Source: an uncultured Bacteroidia bacterium
GTDB taxonomy: Bacteria > Bacteroidota > Bacteroidia > Bacteroidales > UBA932
Direction of reading: 5' to 3'
Assembly (NCBI GenBank): GCA_902762655.1
Contig: CACWOZ010000003.1
Location: 147,774-211,773 of the forward strand
Length of the DNA stretch: 64,000 nucleotides
Under the pieces are notes generated by a model. The model ran no database searches, was not told the DNA's origin, and saw only the letters and a program-made list of their open reading frames with translations. Of this stretch, positions 36,028 to 45,777 are shown in pieces. Position numbers and translations under genes: made by a program. How positions within the stretch are numbered: the first letter of the stretch is position 1; each line of letters begins with the position of its first letter.

Positions 36028-36303
36028 TTATTTCTGGAGAGAGGCGATGAAGACTTTTGCAGGCTTGAAGGCCGGGACATCGTGTGCAGGGATATTGATG
36101 GTGGTCTTCTTGGTAATGTTACGGGCGGCTTTCTGTGCACGGTGCTTGATGATGAAGCTGCCGAAGCCACGGAGGTAAACAGGCTGACCTTTTGAAATTG
36201 AACCCTTTACAGCTGCCATGAATTCTTCTACGACAACCTGAACCTGAATTTTCTCGATGCCAGTGTTCTTGGCGATCTCGTTAACAATGTCTGCTTTAGT
36301 CAT
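36028..36303 (-). CDS. HU/IHF-family DNA-binding protein
   Basis: 91 residues starting MTKADIVNEIAKNTGIEK, with the arm region GFGSFIIKHRAQKAARNI and VPAFKPAKVF. It is a nucleoid protein bending DNA as a dimer. The segment usually reading RNPQTG is ARNITKKTTINI here, a form frequent in Bacteroidota. It leads the operon with the tiny basic protein and rng, from a strong promoter divergent to lon. Confidence 0.93.
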   Translation of the reverse strand: MTKADIVNEIAKNTGIEKIQVQVVVEEFMAAVKGSISKGQPVYLRGFGSFIIKHRAQKAARNITKKTTINIPAHDVPAFKPAKVFIASLQK

Positions 36304-36341
36304 AATAGTAGTAAATCTAGTTAGTTCCTTTTTTGGGTTTG

Positions 36342-36372
36342 CAAAAATAGAGTTAATTTTTTAATAATCAAA
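36342..36372 (-). promoter_or_regulatory. Promoter of the HU operon
   Basis: On the minus strand TTTG, 19 bases, TATTTTTG: a full consensus match. The -7 box is the complement of 36342-36349 and the -33 element that of 36369-36372. Confidence 0.8.
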
Positions 36373-36389
36373 ATCCTAAATGGCTTTTC

Positions 36390-36420
36390 TTGTCAGTGGC
36401 ACGGAGATTGACTATATTTG
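36390..36420 (+). promoter_or_regulatory. Promoter of lon
   Basis: TTG at 36390-36392, 20 bases, TATATTTG at 36413-36420. Transcription should begin near 36426, which rules out the in-frame TTG at 36418 as the lon start and supports the ATG at 36463. Confidence 0.75.
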
Positions 36421-36462
36421 TCGCGGGTAATTGTAAACCCATTTACTGACATTTTGACAATT

Positions 36463-38859
36463 ATGAGAGATAAAGAATATACTTTTCCTGCCGGAGCGGA
36501 AGTCAGCATCATCCCTGTAATGCAGGGAGACGGCCTCCAGAAGATAGATGAATCTACTCTTCCGGACATCCTTCCAGTGCTTGCACTTCGCAATGCAGTG
36601 CTCTTCCCAGGCACGATTTTCCCAGTCACTATAGGCAGGGATAAATCCATTAAACTCGTCAAGGACGCCGAGGAACGCGAAATGTTCATCGCCTGCGTCC
36701 CCCAGACCGACGTAACTGTGGAGGATCCTTCTGAATCCGACCTTTTCCAATATGGTACAGTCGCCAGGATAATCAAGAGCCTGGAGATGCCGGACGGCAC
36801 GATTACCGCCATCCTGCAGGGATTCAAGCGCCTTTCGCTCGATTCTATAGTAAACTACGACCCTTATCTTACCGGACGTGTACATTATCTGGATGATTAT
36901 CTGCCTGATGGCGACCTTACATCGATAAAGGCCATCGCCGACTCGCTCAAGGAGCAGGCCGGCCACATTATCCGCAATACCTCGATGGCTTCGCGCGAAG
37001 CAATATCCGCCATCCGCAACATCGACAACTTCCAGTTCCTGGTGAACTTCATCGCCACGACCGTGGAGGTGGACGACTTCTCCGACAAGATGGACCTCCT
37101 GCAGTACGACGACGTGAAGGTGCGCGCCATGAAACTGCTCTCCATGCTGAATATGCAACTGGAACTCAGCAAGATAAAGGCTGATATCAACCAGAAGGTG
37201 AAGAGCGAGATGGACCAGCAGCAGCGCGAGTACTACCTGAACAGCCAGCTGCGTACCATCCAGGAAGAACTCGGCATGGACGAATCCGAAGATCTGGACG
37301 CCCTCAAGGCCCGTGCAGAAAAGAAGGATTGGCCGAAGGAGATAGCGGAGACCTTCGAGAAAGAACTGAACCGCCTCTCCCGCTACAATACAAACTCTCC
37401 GGACTACAGCATCCAGTACAACTATCTGGACTTCATGCTGAATCTGCCCTGGAACGAGACCAGCGAGGACAACCTCGACCTCAAGCATGCGCAGAAGGTG
37501 CTGGACGATGACCACTATGGCCTTGATACAGTCAAGGACCGTATCATCGAGTATCTCGCCGTCCTCAAACTGAAAGGAAACATGAAGTCGCCCATCCTCT
37601 GCCTCTACGGGCCTCCCGGAGTAGGCAAGACCAGTCTCGGCAAGAGTATTGCCAAGGCTCTGGGGCGCAAATACGTGCGCATATCGCTTGGCGGCATGCA
37701 TGATGAGGCTGAAATCCGCGGGCACCGCAAGACCTATGTCGGAGCCCTTCCCGGCAGGATACTGAATGGCATCGCAAAGGCCGGCACATCCAATCCGGTA
37801 GTGGTATTGGACGAGATCGACAAACTTGCCTCCGACTTCAAGGGCGACCCTTCATCCGCCCTTCTCGAGGCCCTCGATCCCGAACAGAATACTACTTTCC
37901 ACGACAACTACCTCGATCTGGACTACGACCTCTCGAAGGTGCTCTTCATTACCACCGCCAACAGCATTTCTCCCGTGCAGCCCGCCCTGCTGGACCGTAT
38001 GGAGGTAATCAACGTTACCGGCTACCTCGCTGAAGAGAAACTGGAGATAGCCAGGCACTTCCTGTTGCCCAAGCAGCGCAAGGAGCATGGGCTCAAGGCC
38101 ACCGATCTCAAGGTAGATGCCTCCGCGATGCGCGAGATTATCGACAAGTACACCCACGAGTCAGGCGTCCGCGGCCTCGAGAAGCAGATTGCGAAACTCG
38201 CCCGTGTGACAGCCAAGAAGATAGCCCTCGAGCAGGAGCATCCGGACACTATAAAGAAGGAGCACCTCAAAGAGTATCTTGGCCTTCCCACTGCCTTCCA
38301 CGATATGCAGAAAGGAAATGAAGGCCCCGGAATCGTCACAGGTCTCGCATGGACCCAGCTCGGAGGAGAGATACTCTTCATCGAGAGTTCCGTCTCCGGT
38401 GGCAAGGGGATTCTCACCATGACCGGCAGCCTTGGCGATGTGATGAAGGAGTCCGCCACCATCGCCTACCAGTACATCAAGGCTCATCCCGAAATGGCCG
38501 GAATGGATTCCAAGACCTTCTCGGAGAAGGATATCCACGTTCATGTGCCGGAAGGTGCAGTGCCGAAGGATGGCCCGTCTGCCGGAATCACCATGGTGAC
38601 TTCCATGATTTCCGCCCTTCGCGGCAAGGGGATCAAGAAGGGCATTGCGATGACAGGAGAAATGACCCTGCGCGGACGCGTGCTGCCTGTGGGTGGAATC
38701 AAAGAGAAAATTCTCGCTGCCAAGCGTGCGGGAGTGCACACCATCCTTCTGTCCGAAGAGAACCGCAAGGACATCGAGGACATTAAGGAAATCTACGTGA
38801 AGGGCCTGACCTTCCAATATGTAAAGACGATAGACGATGTCATAGACTACGTTTTCTGA
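36463..38859 (+). CDS. lon: ATP-dependent protease Lon
   Basis: 798 residues from the ATG chosen by promoter position. It has a LonN substrate-binding domain ([20 protein letters not shown]), a long coiled region, an AAA+ domain with Walker A GPPGVGKT (Lys389) and Walker [10 protein letters not shown], and the Ser-Lys protease domain with Ser706 in KDGPSAG and Lys in [13 protein letters not shown]. It degrades misfolded and regulatory proteins in the cytoplasm. Its stop shares a base with the ung start (TGATG), and ung, coaD and the next gene follow without a gap. Confidence 0.96.
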   Translation: MRDKEYTFPAGAEVSIIPVMQGDGLQKIDESTLPDILPVLALRNAVLFPGTIFPVTIGRDKSIKLVKDAEEREMFIACVPQTDVTVEDPSESDLFQYGTVARIIKSLEMPDGTITAILQGFKRLSLDSIVNYDPYLTGRVHYLDDYLPDGDLTSIKAIADSLKEQAGHIIRNTSMASREAISAIRNIDNFQFLVNFIATTVEVDDFSDKMDLLQYDDVKVRAMKLLSMLNMQLELSKIKADINQKVKSEMDQQQREYYLNSQLRTIQEELGMDESEDLDALKARAEKKDWPKEIAETFEKELNRLSRYNTNSPDYSIQYNYLDFMLNLPWNETSEDNLDLKHAQKVLDDDHYGLDTVKDRIIEYLAVLKLKGNMKSPILCLYGPPGVGKTSLGKSIAKALGRKYVRISLGGMHDEAEIRGHRKTYVGALPGRILNGIAKAGTSNPVVVLDEIDKLASDFKGDPSSALLEALDPEQNTTFHDNYLDLDYDLSKVLFITTANSISPVQPALLDRMEVINVTGYLAEEKLEIARHFLLPKQRKEHGLKATDLKVDASAMREIIDKYTHESGVRGLEKQIAKLARVTAKKIALEQEHPDTIKKEHLKEYLGLPTAFHDMQKGNEGPGIVTGLAWTQLGGEILFIESSVSGGKGILTMTGSLGDVMKESATIAYQYIKAHPEMAGMDSKTFSEKDIHVHVPEGAVPKDGPSAGITMVTSMISALRGKGIKKGIAMTGEMTLRGRVLPVGGIKEKILAAKRAGVHTILLSEENRKDIEDIKEIYVKGLTFQYVKTIDDVIDYVF

Positions 38860-39527
38860 TGGAAGTACGCATCGAAGAATCCTGGAAACAGGCCTTGCAA
38901 AGTGAGTTCGACAAGCCTTACTTTGCGGGGCTTGTCTCTTTTCTGCATGGCGAGAAGGCCGCCGGCCAGACAATCTATCCTCCCGGAGGGCAGATCTTCC
39001 GGGCTTTCGAACTAACCCCTGTCAATCAGTTGAAAGTCGTGATACTTGGCCAGGACCCCTACCATGGCCCCGGGCAGGCGATGGGCCTGTCATTTTCCGT
39101 TCCGGACGGGGTCGCGGCACCCCCTTCGCTACGCAATATCTTCAAGGAGATAGAAAGCGACCTTGGAATCAGGATGAGCGGCCGTCCGAATCTCGAGAGT
39201 TGGGCGCGCCAGGGCGTGCTGCTGCTGAACTCGGTGCTGACAGTCCGGGCATCGCAGCCCACCTCGCACAGCAGGATTGGCTGGCAGGAATTCACAGATG
39301 CCGTAATCAAATACATCTCAGACAATTGCAATGGAATAGTTTTCATGCTGTGGGGGAATTTCGCCCGCAGCAAGAAGGCCCTCATCGATACGTCCAGGCA
39401 TTATGTACTGGAAGCTGCCCATCCCAGCCCGCTGGCCGGAGGTGCCTTCTTCGGATGCAGGCACTTTTCCAAAGCAAACGAAATATTATTGAACGAACAT
39501 AAAACTCCGATAAATTGGCAACTATAG
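38859..39527 (+). CDS. ung: Uracil-DNA glycosylase
   Basis: 222 residues. The water-activating motif GQDPYHGPGQAMGLSFSVP and the HPSPLAGGAFFGCRHFSKAN loop are both present, as is LLLNSVLTV. It removes uracil from DNA as the first step in base excision repair. Start and stop overlap lon and coaD respectively, so it depends on lon transcription. Confidence 0.96.
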   Translation: MEVRIEESWKQALQSEFDKPYFAGLVSFLHGEKAAGQTIYPPGGQIFRAFELTPVNQLKVVILGQDPYHGPGQAMGLSFSVPDGVAAPPSLRNIFKEIESDLGIRMSGRPNLESWARQGVLLLNSVLTVRASQPTSHSRIGWQEFTDAVIKYISDNCNGIVFMLWGNFARSKKALIDTSRHYVLEAAHPSPLAGGAFFGCRHFSKANEILLNEHKTPINWQL

Positions 39528-39985
39528 CATTATTCCCAGGATCTTTCGATCCGTTTACCGAAGGGCACCTTAATATCTTGAACAGGGCACTCACCATGTT
39601 CGATGAGGTTGTAGTGGCCGTCGGTATCAACCAGGACAAAAGCGGTTTCTTCTCTACCGAGCAGAAACTGGACATTATCCGCCAGGCTACTGCCGGCATG
39701 AGAGGGGTGAGGATCGTAAACTACGACGGTCTCACCATCGATATCTGCCGCGAGCTTGGCATACGCCACATAGTGAGAGGCGTGCGCAATATGCTTGACT
39801 TCGAGAACGAACGCAGCATCGCGGATGCAAACCGCCGCCTTGCACCTGAGATAGAGACCATCATTATCCCTACCGCACAGGAGTTTGCGCACATTTCATC
39901 TTCTGCCGTTCGCGACATCCTGAGGCACGACGGGGATACTTCGCTGTTCATGCCCGAAGGGGTCAGGCTTCCCTCTGCAAAATGA
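39515..39985 (+). CDS. coaD: Phosphopantetheine adenylyltransferase
   Basis: 156 residues from a TTG start 10 bases inside ung (MATIALFPGSFDPFTEGHLNI). The nucleotidyl-transferase T/HxGH site and RGVRNMLDFENE are typical. It makes dephospho-CoA from 4'-phosphopantetheine and ATP. The overlap with both neighbours points to strict co-expression. Confidence 0.95.
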   Translation: MATIALFPGSFDPFTEGHLNILNRALTMFDEVVVAVGINQDKSGFFSTEQKLDIIRQATAGMRGVRIVNYDGLTIDICRELGIRHIVRGVRNMLDFENERSIADANRRLAPEIETIIIPTAQEFAHISSSAVRDILRHDGDTSLFMPEGVRLPSAK

Positions 39986-40806
39986 TGCGCCGCCTCATCT
40001 GCATAATTCTTGCCCTGATGCTGGGCATCGGACTGCGTGCGCAACAGTCTGCGGACGGGGCGTACGCTCTGCTGGACAGCCTTGTGCTCAAGTATGTTAC
40101 GGCTATCCAGTCCGAGAGCATAGAGACCAAGCAGGGGGAGTGCGAGTTCCTGATAGGATCCGTGCGGGATTCCCTGATGCGCCGGCATCTCGCAGTGAGT
40201 CTCTTCAATTATTATAAGGATGCCCCGGTGATGGGCGACGAGGCTGTCGCCATCTGGCTATACGACAAGTGGTTCGCAAGCGGGAAGGTCGCATTCGAGG
40301 GGGAATTCGAGGCTCTGGACGCCGAGATGTTCTGCAATATGAACCGCAATACCCTGCTGGGCATGGATGCCCCCGCTCTCAAGGCGCGCAAGCCCTGTGG
40401 AGGAAAAGTTAATGTACCTCCTGCCGGAGTTACCAGTCTGCTGTGGTTCTACGATACGGCCTGCAGCAAGTGCAGGGTAGAGAGCGAGGTCCTGCCTTCT
40501 TTGCTTGAGAAGAATGTTGATTTCCCTTTGACCGTGGTTGCGTTCTATGCTGGTCAGGACAGGAAGGCATGGCGGGAGTTCCGCCGCAGTTTCAAGGTAG
40601 GCAATCCCAATGTGAAGCTTTTGCACTGCTGGGATCCGGAAGTGAAAAGCGACTACCTGCGCATCTACGGTGTGATTTCCACTCCCAGGATGTATATGGT
40701 GGCACCCGAAGGAAGCATAATCGGCCGCAGGCTGGAGCCGGAATCCCTGCTGCAGTTGCTGCCGGTGGCAAAGGATATAGGAGAGATATTCAGAAACAAA
40801 CAATAA
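39982..40806 (+). CDS. Exported thioredoxin-like protein (DUF5106/TlpA type)
   Basis: 274 residues with a signal peptide (RRLICIILALMLGIGLRAQ). Residues ~20-125 are an all-helical domain like DUF5106; residues ~130-274 have a thioredoxin fold with the redox pair Cys161-Ser-Lys-Cys164 in FYDTACSKCRVES and a cis-Pro loop (VISTPRMYMV). It is probably a periplasmic thiol-disulfide oxidoreductase, perhaps for cytochrome maturation or repair of secreted proteins. Start overlaps the coaD stop by 4 bases. Confidence 0.82.
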   Translation: MMRRLICIILALMLGIGLRAQQSADGAYALLDSLVLKYVTAIQSESIETKQGECEFLIGSVRDSLMRRHLAVSLFNYYKDAPVMGDEAVAIWLYDKWFASGKVAFEGEFEALDAEMFCNMNRNTLLGMDAPALKARKPCGGKVNVPPAGVTSLLWFYDTACSKCRVESEVLPSLLEKNVDFPLTVVAFYAGQDRKAWREFRRSFKVGNPNVKLLHCWDPEVKSDYLRIYGVISTPRMYMVAPEGSIIGRRLEPESLLQLLPVAKDIGEIFRNKQ

Positions 40807-40834
40807 ATAATTATTAAAATTTCAGTAATATATA

Positions 40835-40863
40835 TTGTAATTCAATAAATTTATATATATTTG
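40835..40863 (+). promoter_or_regulatory. Promoter of the M16 peptidase gene
   Basis: TTG at 40835-40837, 18 bases, TATATTTG at 40856-40863, 23 bases before the ATG, in a strongly AT-rich gap. Confidence 0.7.
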
Positions 40864-40885
40864 CAGTAAATTAACCTTTCAATAA

Positions 40886-43699
40886 ATGAAGAAGTTGTTT
40901 TTATTGGTCATTGCAGCAGTCAGTGCAATCACCCTGTCCGCACAGGACAACCCTATGCTTCGTCCGCTTCCCGGCGACCCGGCCGTCAAGGTAGGTAAAC
41001 TGGATAACGGTCTCACCTATTACATCCGTCATAATGAGCTTCCTGCCAAGCGCGTGGAACTCTATCTTGCCACCAACGCAGGAGCTATCCTTGAAACCCC
41101 GGACCAGGACGGGCTGGCGCACTTCCTCGAGCACATGTGCTTCAACGGCACCGAGAACTTCCCCGGAAAGGGCATTCTCAACTGGCTGCAGAGCATAGGA
41201 GCTGAATTCGGCCGCAATATCAATGCTTCCACCGGATTCGAAGAGACCCAGTACATGCTCAACAACATTCCCGTAGAGCGTGAAAGCGTGCTGGACAGCT
41301 GCCTCATGGTGCTGCGCGACTACGCACATTTCGTCACAAATGATCCCAAGGAAATCGATTCCGAGCGCGGTGTTATCCGCGAAGAGCGCCGCCAGCGCCG
41401 CAATGCCGGCTGGAGGACTTTCGAGGCATCCCTTCCTTATTATTTCGGCGACACCAAATATGCTACCTGCACGCTCATTGGCCAGGAAGAAAGCATCATG
41501 GGCTTCGAGCCCCAGAGCATAGTCAACTTCTACCACTCTTGGTACTACCCTGGCAACCAGGCAGTTGTCGTGGTTGGAGATGTTGATGTTGACCGCACCG
41601 AAGCCAAGATCAAGGAGATATTCAGTGTTATCCCCAAAAATGAGAATCCTCAGGAGAAACCCGCCATTCCTTTCCCTGCCAATAAGGAACCTGTCATCGG
41701 TGTTGTTACCGATCCCGAAACTCCTTCACCTTCCATCGAAATGGTCTGGAAGAGCGAGGCAGCTCCCGAAAGCATAAACAATACCTTGGTGGGAGAGATG
41801 CAGGACTACATCAAGATGCTCATCAGCCAGATGATGGACGAGCGCTTCAGCGACATCACTTCCAAGGCGGACGCTCCTTATCTCAGTGGCGGCTTCTATG
41901 TAAGCAGCCTGATTTACGAGGCTATCGATGCCGTAATGGGAGAAGTTACCCTCAAGGAAGACAACATCCTCGGCGGATTCGAAGCCTTCTACACCGAGCT
42001 TGAGCGCATGCATCGCTTCGGTTTCCAGGCAGATGAGTTCGAGCGTGCCAAGGCAAACATCCTTTCCATGCTCGAGACCGCTGCAGAGAAAGCGGACACC
42101 CGCAAGAACCCTCAGCTGGTGCGCCCCCTGCTTTCGAATTTCTTCGACAACAAGACCTACATGGATCCCAAGACCGAACTCGAAATCGGCAAGCAGATCC
42201 TTGGCAGCCTGAATGTCATGGTGCTGAATCAGCTCGCCGCGCAGCTCCTCACCGAAGAGAATCTGGTGGTTATCTACAGCGGCCCCCAGAAGGACGGCAT
42301 AGCTACTCCCGCCAAGGAGCAGATTTCCGAGATTCTTGCCAAGGTGAAGGCCGCCGACATCCAGCCTCTCGAGGGTGAGGAAATCGCAAGCGAGTTCATC
42401 GATCCCGCAACCCTGAAAGGCTCACCGGTCAAGAAGACTGCAGAAGGCCCTTACGGCAGCACCGTCTGGACGCTGAAGAACGGCGTGAAGGTCTACGTAC
42501 TCCCGACCGAGTATCAGAAAGACCAGATCCTGATGCGTATAGCCCGCCAGGGAGGTACCAGCCTGATTCCTGTCGAGGACCTCGCATCTTTCGACGATAA
42601 CATTTGGGGAATGTACCTTCAGAACCGTGGCGTTGCCGGATTCTCTGGCACCCAGACCTCCAAGATGCTCTCCGGCAAGAATGTATCTGTACGTCCTATC
42701 CTGGACGAACTCCAGAACGGCGTGAGTGCATCTTCTACCAAGAAGGATCTCGAAACGGCCTTCCAGCTCATGTATCTGGAGTATACCCAGCCCCGCTTCG
42801 ACGAGGAAGAATATATGGTCGGTGTGAATCAGCTTAAGGGCATCCTCCCCAATGTGCTGAACACCCCTGATTTCAAGATGCAGAAAAACTACACCGAGAC
42901 CCTCTATGGCGGAAACCCCCGCCGCAAGGTTATAGACATGCAGACCCTGGAGGATGCCTCAATCGCCACTGTGGAGAAGAATTACCGCAAACTCTTCGCA
43001 GATGCCGCAGGCCTTGAGATGATCATTGTCGGCGATGTGGACCTTGCTACCGTGAAGCCTCTCGTAGAGAAATACATCGGCTCCATTCCCAAGGGCAAGA
43101 AGGCCCCCAGGTGGGTTGATACCAAAGCCGCTCCCGTGAACGGAATAGTGGATAAGGTGGATCCTTGCAAGATGGAGACCCCCAAGAGCACGGTCCTGCT
43201 GAATTACCATGCTCCTCTTGCCTACAGTCAGGAGGTCGAGGCAGCACTCGACGTCATATCCTTCGTGATGGATATGCGCTACGTGACTTCGCTCCGCGAA
43301 GAAATTGGAGGCACCTACGGTGCCCATACTCAGGGATATCAGGACAAGTATCCGGTGGACCGCACCACCTTCATGGTCCAGTTCCAGTGCAAGCCCGAGC
43401 TCTGCGACACCCTGCTCAAGGTCGCCAAGCATCAGCTTTCACAGTTCATAACCAGCGGACCTACCGCCGAGGAATTCAGCAATGCTGTCCTGAATCTGAA
43501 GAAGAATATCCCAGAGAGGCGCATCACCAACCAGTATTGGCTGCGTGAGATCCGCAATGTCCTTGAGGGATATGGCTATGAAGATACCGAGTATGAGGCT
43601 GCAGTAAATGCCCTGACACCCGAAAAGGTGCGTGCCGTCGCTGCTTCCGTCATTAACTCCGGCAACAGGGTCGAGTACGTGATGGTTCCGACCGAATAG
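40886..43699 (+). CDS. M16-family zinc metallopeptidase, exported
   Basis: 937 residues with a signal peptide (KKLFLLVIAAVSAITLSAQ). The inverted zinc motif HFLEH is at His79-Glu82-His83, with a downstream Glu expected around residue 160 (ERGVIREERRQRR). Two M16 halves are visible: the catalytic N-terminal pair and an inactive C-terminal pair beginning near residue 530 (VWTLKNGVKVYVLPTEYQKDQI). Similar to PqqL-type periplasmic peptidases, which digest peptides inside a closed chamber. It stands alone with its own promoter. Confidence 0.92.
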   Translation: MKKLFLLVIAAVSAITLSAQDNPMLRPLPGDPAVKVGKLDNGLTYYIRHNELPAKRVELYLATNAGAILETPDQDGLAHFLEHMCFNGTENFPGKGILNWLQSIGAEFGRNINASTGFEETQYMLNNIPVERESVLDSCLMVLRDYAHFVTNDPKEIDSERGVIREERRQRRNAGWRTFEASLPYYFGDTKYATCTLIGQEESIMGFEPQSIVNFYHSWYYPGNQAVVVVGDVDVDRTEAKIKEIFSVIPKNENPQEKPAIPFPANKEPVIGVVTDPETPSPSIEMVWKSEAAPESINNTLVGEMQDYIKMLISQMMDERFSDITSKADAPYLSGGFYVSSLIYEAIDAVMGEVTLKEDNILGGFEAFYTELERMHRFGFQADEFERAKANILSMLETAAEKADTRKNPQLVRPLLSNFFDNKTYMDPKTELEIGKQILGSLNVMVLNQLAAQLLTEENLVVIYSGPQKDGIATPAKEQISEILAKVKAADIQPLEGEEIASEFIDPATLKGSPVKKTAEGPYGSTVWTLKNGVKVYVLPTEYQKDQILMRIARQGGTSLIPVEDLASFDDNIWGMYLQNRGVAGFSGTQTSKMLSGKNVSVRPILDELQNGVSASSTKKDLETAFQLMYLEYTQPRFDEEEYMVGVNQLKGILPNVLNTPDFKMQKNYTETLYGGNPRRKVIDMQTLEDASIATVEKNYRKLFADAAGLEMIIVGDVDLATVKPLVEKYIGSIPKGKKAPRWVDTKAAPVNGIVDKVDPCKMETPKSTVLLNYHAPLAYSQEVEAALDVISFVMDMRYVTSLREEIGGTYGAHTQGYQDKYPVDRTTFMVQFQCKPELCDTLLKVAKHQLSQFITSGPTAEEFSNAVLNLKKNIPERRITNQYWLREIRNVLEGYGYEDTEYEAAVNALTPEKVRAVAASVINSGNRVEYVMVPTE

Positions 43700-43741
43700 C
43701 CCGTCAGGCCGACGTGATGGGATTGATATAAAAATAATTAC

Positions 43742-43749
43742 TATATTTG
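43742..43749 (+). promoter_or_regulatory. -7 box for the small ribbon-helix-helix gene
   Basis: TATATTTG ending 4 bases before the ATG at 43754; the transcript would be leaderless. A TTG lies 16 bases upstream (43723-43725). Confidence 0.55.
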
Positions 43750-43753
43750 TGAT

Positions 43754-43981
43754 ATGGCACGGAAAAACAAGGCAGGTATAGATCCGCGATACCTCGACAA
43801 AGAACGCGCGGCACTCAAACGGACCATTCGCAAAAGTGTATTCTTCAACAAGAAAGAACTGGCAGCAATAACTGAGTATTGCAAACGGTTCGGAGTACGC
43901 TCACGCAGTGCCCTTATCCGTCAGGCCACAATGGAACATATCCTCAAAGAATTAGACGAGAACCATCCGACGCTTTTTTAG
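43754..43981 (+). CDS. Small conserved protein, probable ribbon-helix-helix fold
   Basis: 75 residues, basic in the first half. The pattern RKSVFFNKKELAAITEYCKR followed by SRSALIRQATMEHILKEL fits strand-helix-helix of the Arc/MetJ type, and the end ENHPTLF resembles a conserved small chromosomal family I associate with Bacteroidales. A DNA-binding role is inferred from fold only; no target is known. It is a single-gene unit between a probable leaderless promoter and a strong terminator, and shows no toxin partner. Confidence 0.75.
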   Translation: MARKNKAGIDPRYLDKERAALKRTIRKSVFFNKKELAAITEYCKRFGVRSRSALIRQATMEHILKELDENHPTLF

Positions 43982-44002
43982 CATAGCTGGCTATTCATAT
44001 TC

Positions 44003-44034
44003 AAAAGGGGTGCTCGATCTCGAGCACCCCTTTT
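44003..44034. terminator. Strong bidirectional terminator
   Basis: 14-bp perfect stem AAAAGGGGTGCTCG / CGAGCACCCCTTTT with the 4-base loop ATCT, T-tracts on both strands. It separates the small ribbon-helix-helix gene from the convergent acyl-CoA dehydrogenase operon. Confidence 0.92.
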
Positions 44035-44054
44035 TTGTGTAACACCGTCAGACG

Positions 44055-45764
44055 TTACTCTGCCCGGTAGTTCTCCAGATCCTCTTCCTTCACGGTAGCG
44101 ATGAAAGCCTCATGCTTGGCGAAGTCCGCTTCGGCGAGGCGCACGTATACGTGTGCGCTGCGGGCAAAGAGGTCGGCGCGGACGCTTGCGTCGCGCAGGA
44201 TCAGCAGACTCATAATAATGTCGCCTGTCATCTCGTATAGGTGGCGGGCTATGAAGTCCTGCTTTTCCTGGCTCTCTCCTGCTATGCCGGCAAGCACAGT
44301 CTCATATTTGGCGACCAGGGCGGCGGCGCGCTCCTTAAGCGGCTGCAGTTCGGCTGAAACCTCATCCTCCAACATCTCCTTCATGATATTCAGGTAGGTG
44401 CCGTTGGTGATGTAGCGTATAGCTGCAACTACCTGTAGTTGCGTGGTTCCTTCGTAGATGGAGAAGATGCGGGCGTCGCGATAGAGCCTCTGGCACTTGT
44501 ATTCCATTATGAAACCGGAACCGCCGTGCACGCTGATGGCGTCGTAAGCATTCTGGTTGCAGTATTCGGAGTTCATGCCCTTGCAGAGGGGAGTGAATGC
44601 ATCGGCGAGGCGGGAATACTTCTTCATCTCCTGCTTCTCCTCCGCACTCAGTTCGCGGCCGCAGCGCTGCAGATCTTCCAGCCCCTTGTATATATCTACA
44701 TAACGGGCGGTCTGGTAGAGCAGCGAACGACCGGCATCCAGCTTCGCCTTCATTGTAGCGAGGATGTCGTACACTGCGGGGAAGTCGATGATCTTCTTTC
44801 CGAACTGGGCACGTTCGCGGGCGTATGCGAGAGCTTCATTATAAGCCTCCTGGCTGAGGCCTACGCTCTGGGCCGCGATCCCCAGGCGGGCTCCGTTCAT
44901 CAGAGCCATCACATACTTGATGAGGCCCAGGCGGGTGCTGCCCACGAGTTCGGCCTTGGCATTCTTGAACACGAGTTCGCAGGTAGGCGAGCCGTGGATG
45001 CCGAGCTTGTGCTCGATGTGGCGGACGTCAACCCCGCCGCTGCGCTTGTCGTAGATGAACATCGAAAGGCCGCGGCCGTCGGTAGTGCCTTCTTCGGAGC
45101 GGGCGAGCACGAGGTGCACGTCGGAATCTCCGTTGGTGATGAAGCGCTTGACACCGTTCAGTCTCCAGCAGCCTTCGGCCTCATCGTAGGTGGCCTTGAG
45201 CATCACGCGCTGAAGGTCGCTTCCTGCATCGGGTTCGGTGAGGTCCATGCTCATGGTTTCTCCGGCGCATACGCGGGGGATGTAACGCTGGCGCTGCTCC
45301 TCGCTGCCGAACTCATAGAGGGTGTCGGCGCAGGACTGCAGGCTCCAGATGTTCTGGAAGCTGGAATCCGCCGCGGAAACAATCTCGGAAAGCATGCTGA
45401 AGGGCACGTTGGGGAAGTTGAGTCCGCCGTAACGGCGAGCTTGTGCTACTCCGCTGAGACCTGCCTTGCGGATGGCATCGAGATTCTCGAAAGTCTTGGA
45501 AGCGTATATCATGCGTCCGTTCTCGAGGTGCGGGCCTTCCAGGTCTACCGCTTCGGAATTGGGAGCGAAAACGTTGGCGGCCAGGTCTCCCATGATCTCG
45601 AGCACGCGCTTGTAGTTCTCGATGCAGTCCTCGTAATCGACAGGAGCATCATCGAATTTATCTTTGTCCTCGTAGAAATGCTCGCGCAGTTCCACCACTC
45701 TCTTCATGAGGGGATGGTTGAGGTAGAATTCCAGTTCGGGATGGTCGGTATAGTAGTTTGCCAT
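44055..45764 (-). CDS. Acyl-CoA dehydrogenase with C-terminal extension
   Basis: 569 residues. The flavin and substrate motifs match the family (MSMDLTEPDAGSDL, RFITNGDSDVHLV, GRGLSMFIYDK). The catalytic base is Glu438 in IYEGTTQLQ. Beyond it ~130 residues form an extra helical domain, as in the longer dehydrogenases with an acyl-CoA dehydrogenase C-terminal extension. It oxidises acyl-CoA to enoyl-CoA, or works in reverse with reduced flavoprotein. It is last in the etfB-etfA operon (13 bases after etfA), so ETF is its direct electron partner. Chain length is not evident. Confidence 0.93.
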   Translation of the reverse strand: MANYYTDHPELEFYLNHPLMKRVVELREHFYEDKDKFDDAPVDYEDCIENYKRVLEIMGDLAANVFAPNSEAVDLEGPHLENGRMIYASKTFENLDAIRKAGLSGVAQARRYGGLNFPNVPFSMLSEIVSAADSSFQNIWSLQSCADTLYEFGSEEQRQRYIPRVCAGETMSMDLTEPDAGSDLQRVMLKATYDEAEGCWRLNGVKRFITNGDSDVHLVLARSEEGTTDGRGLSMFIYDKRSGGVDVRHIEHKLGIHGSPTCELVFKNAKAELVGSTRLGLIKYVMALMNGARLGIAAQSVGLSQEAYNEALAYARERAQFGKKIIDFPAVYDILATMKAKLDAGRSLLYQTARYVDIYKGLEDLQRCGRELSAEEKQEMKKYSRLADAFTPLCKGMNSEYCNQNAYDAISVHGGSGFIMEYKCQRLYRDARIFSIYEGTTQLQVVAAIRYITNGTYLNIMKEMLEDEVSAELQPLKERAAALVAKYETVLAGIAGESQEKQDFIARHLYEMTGDIIMSLLILRDASVRADLFARSAHVYVRLAEADFAKHEAFIATVKEEDLENYRAE

Positions 45765-45777
45765 AGTTCAGTCGGGT

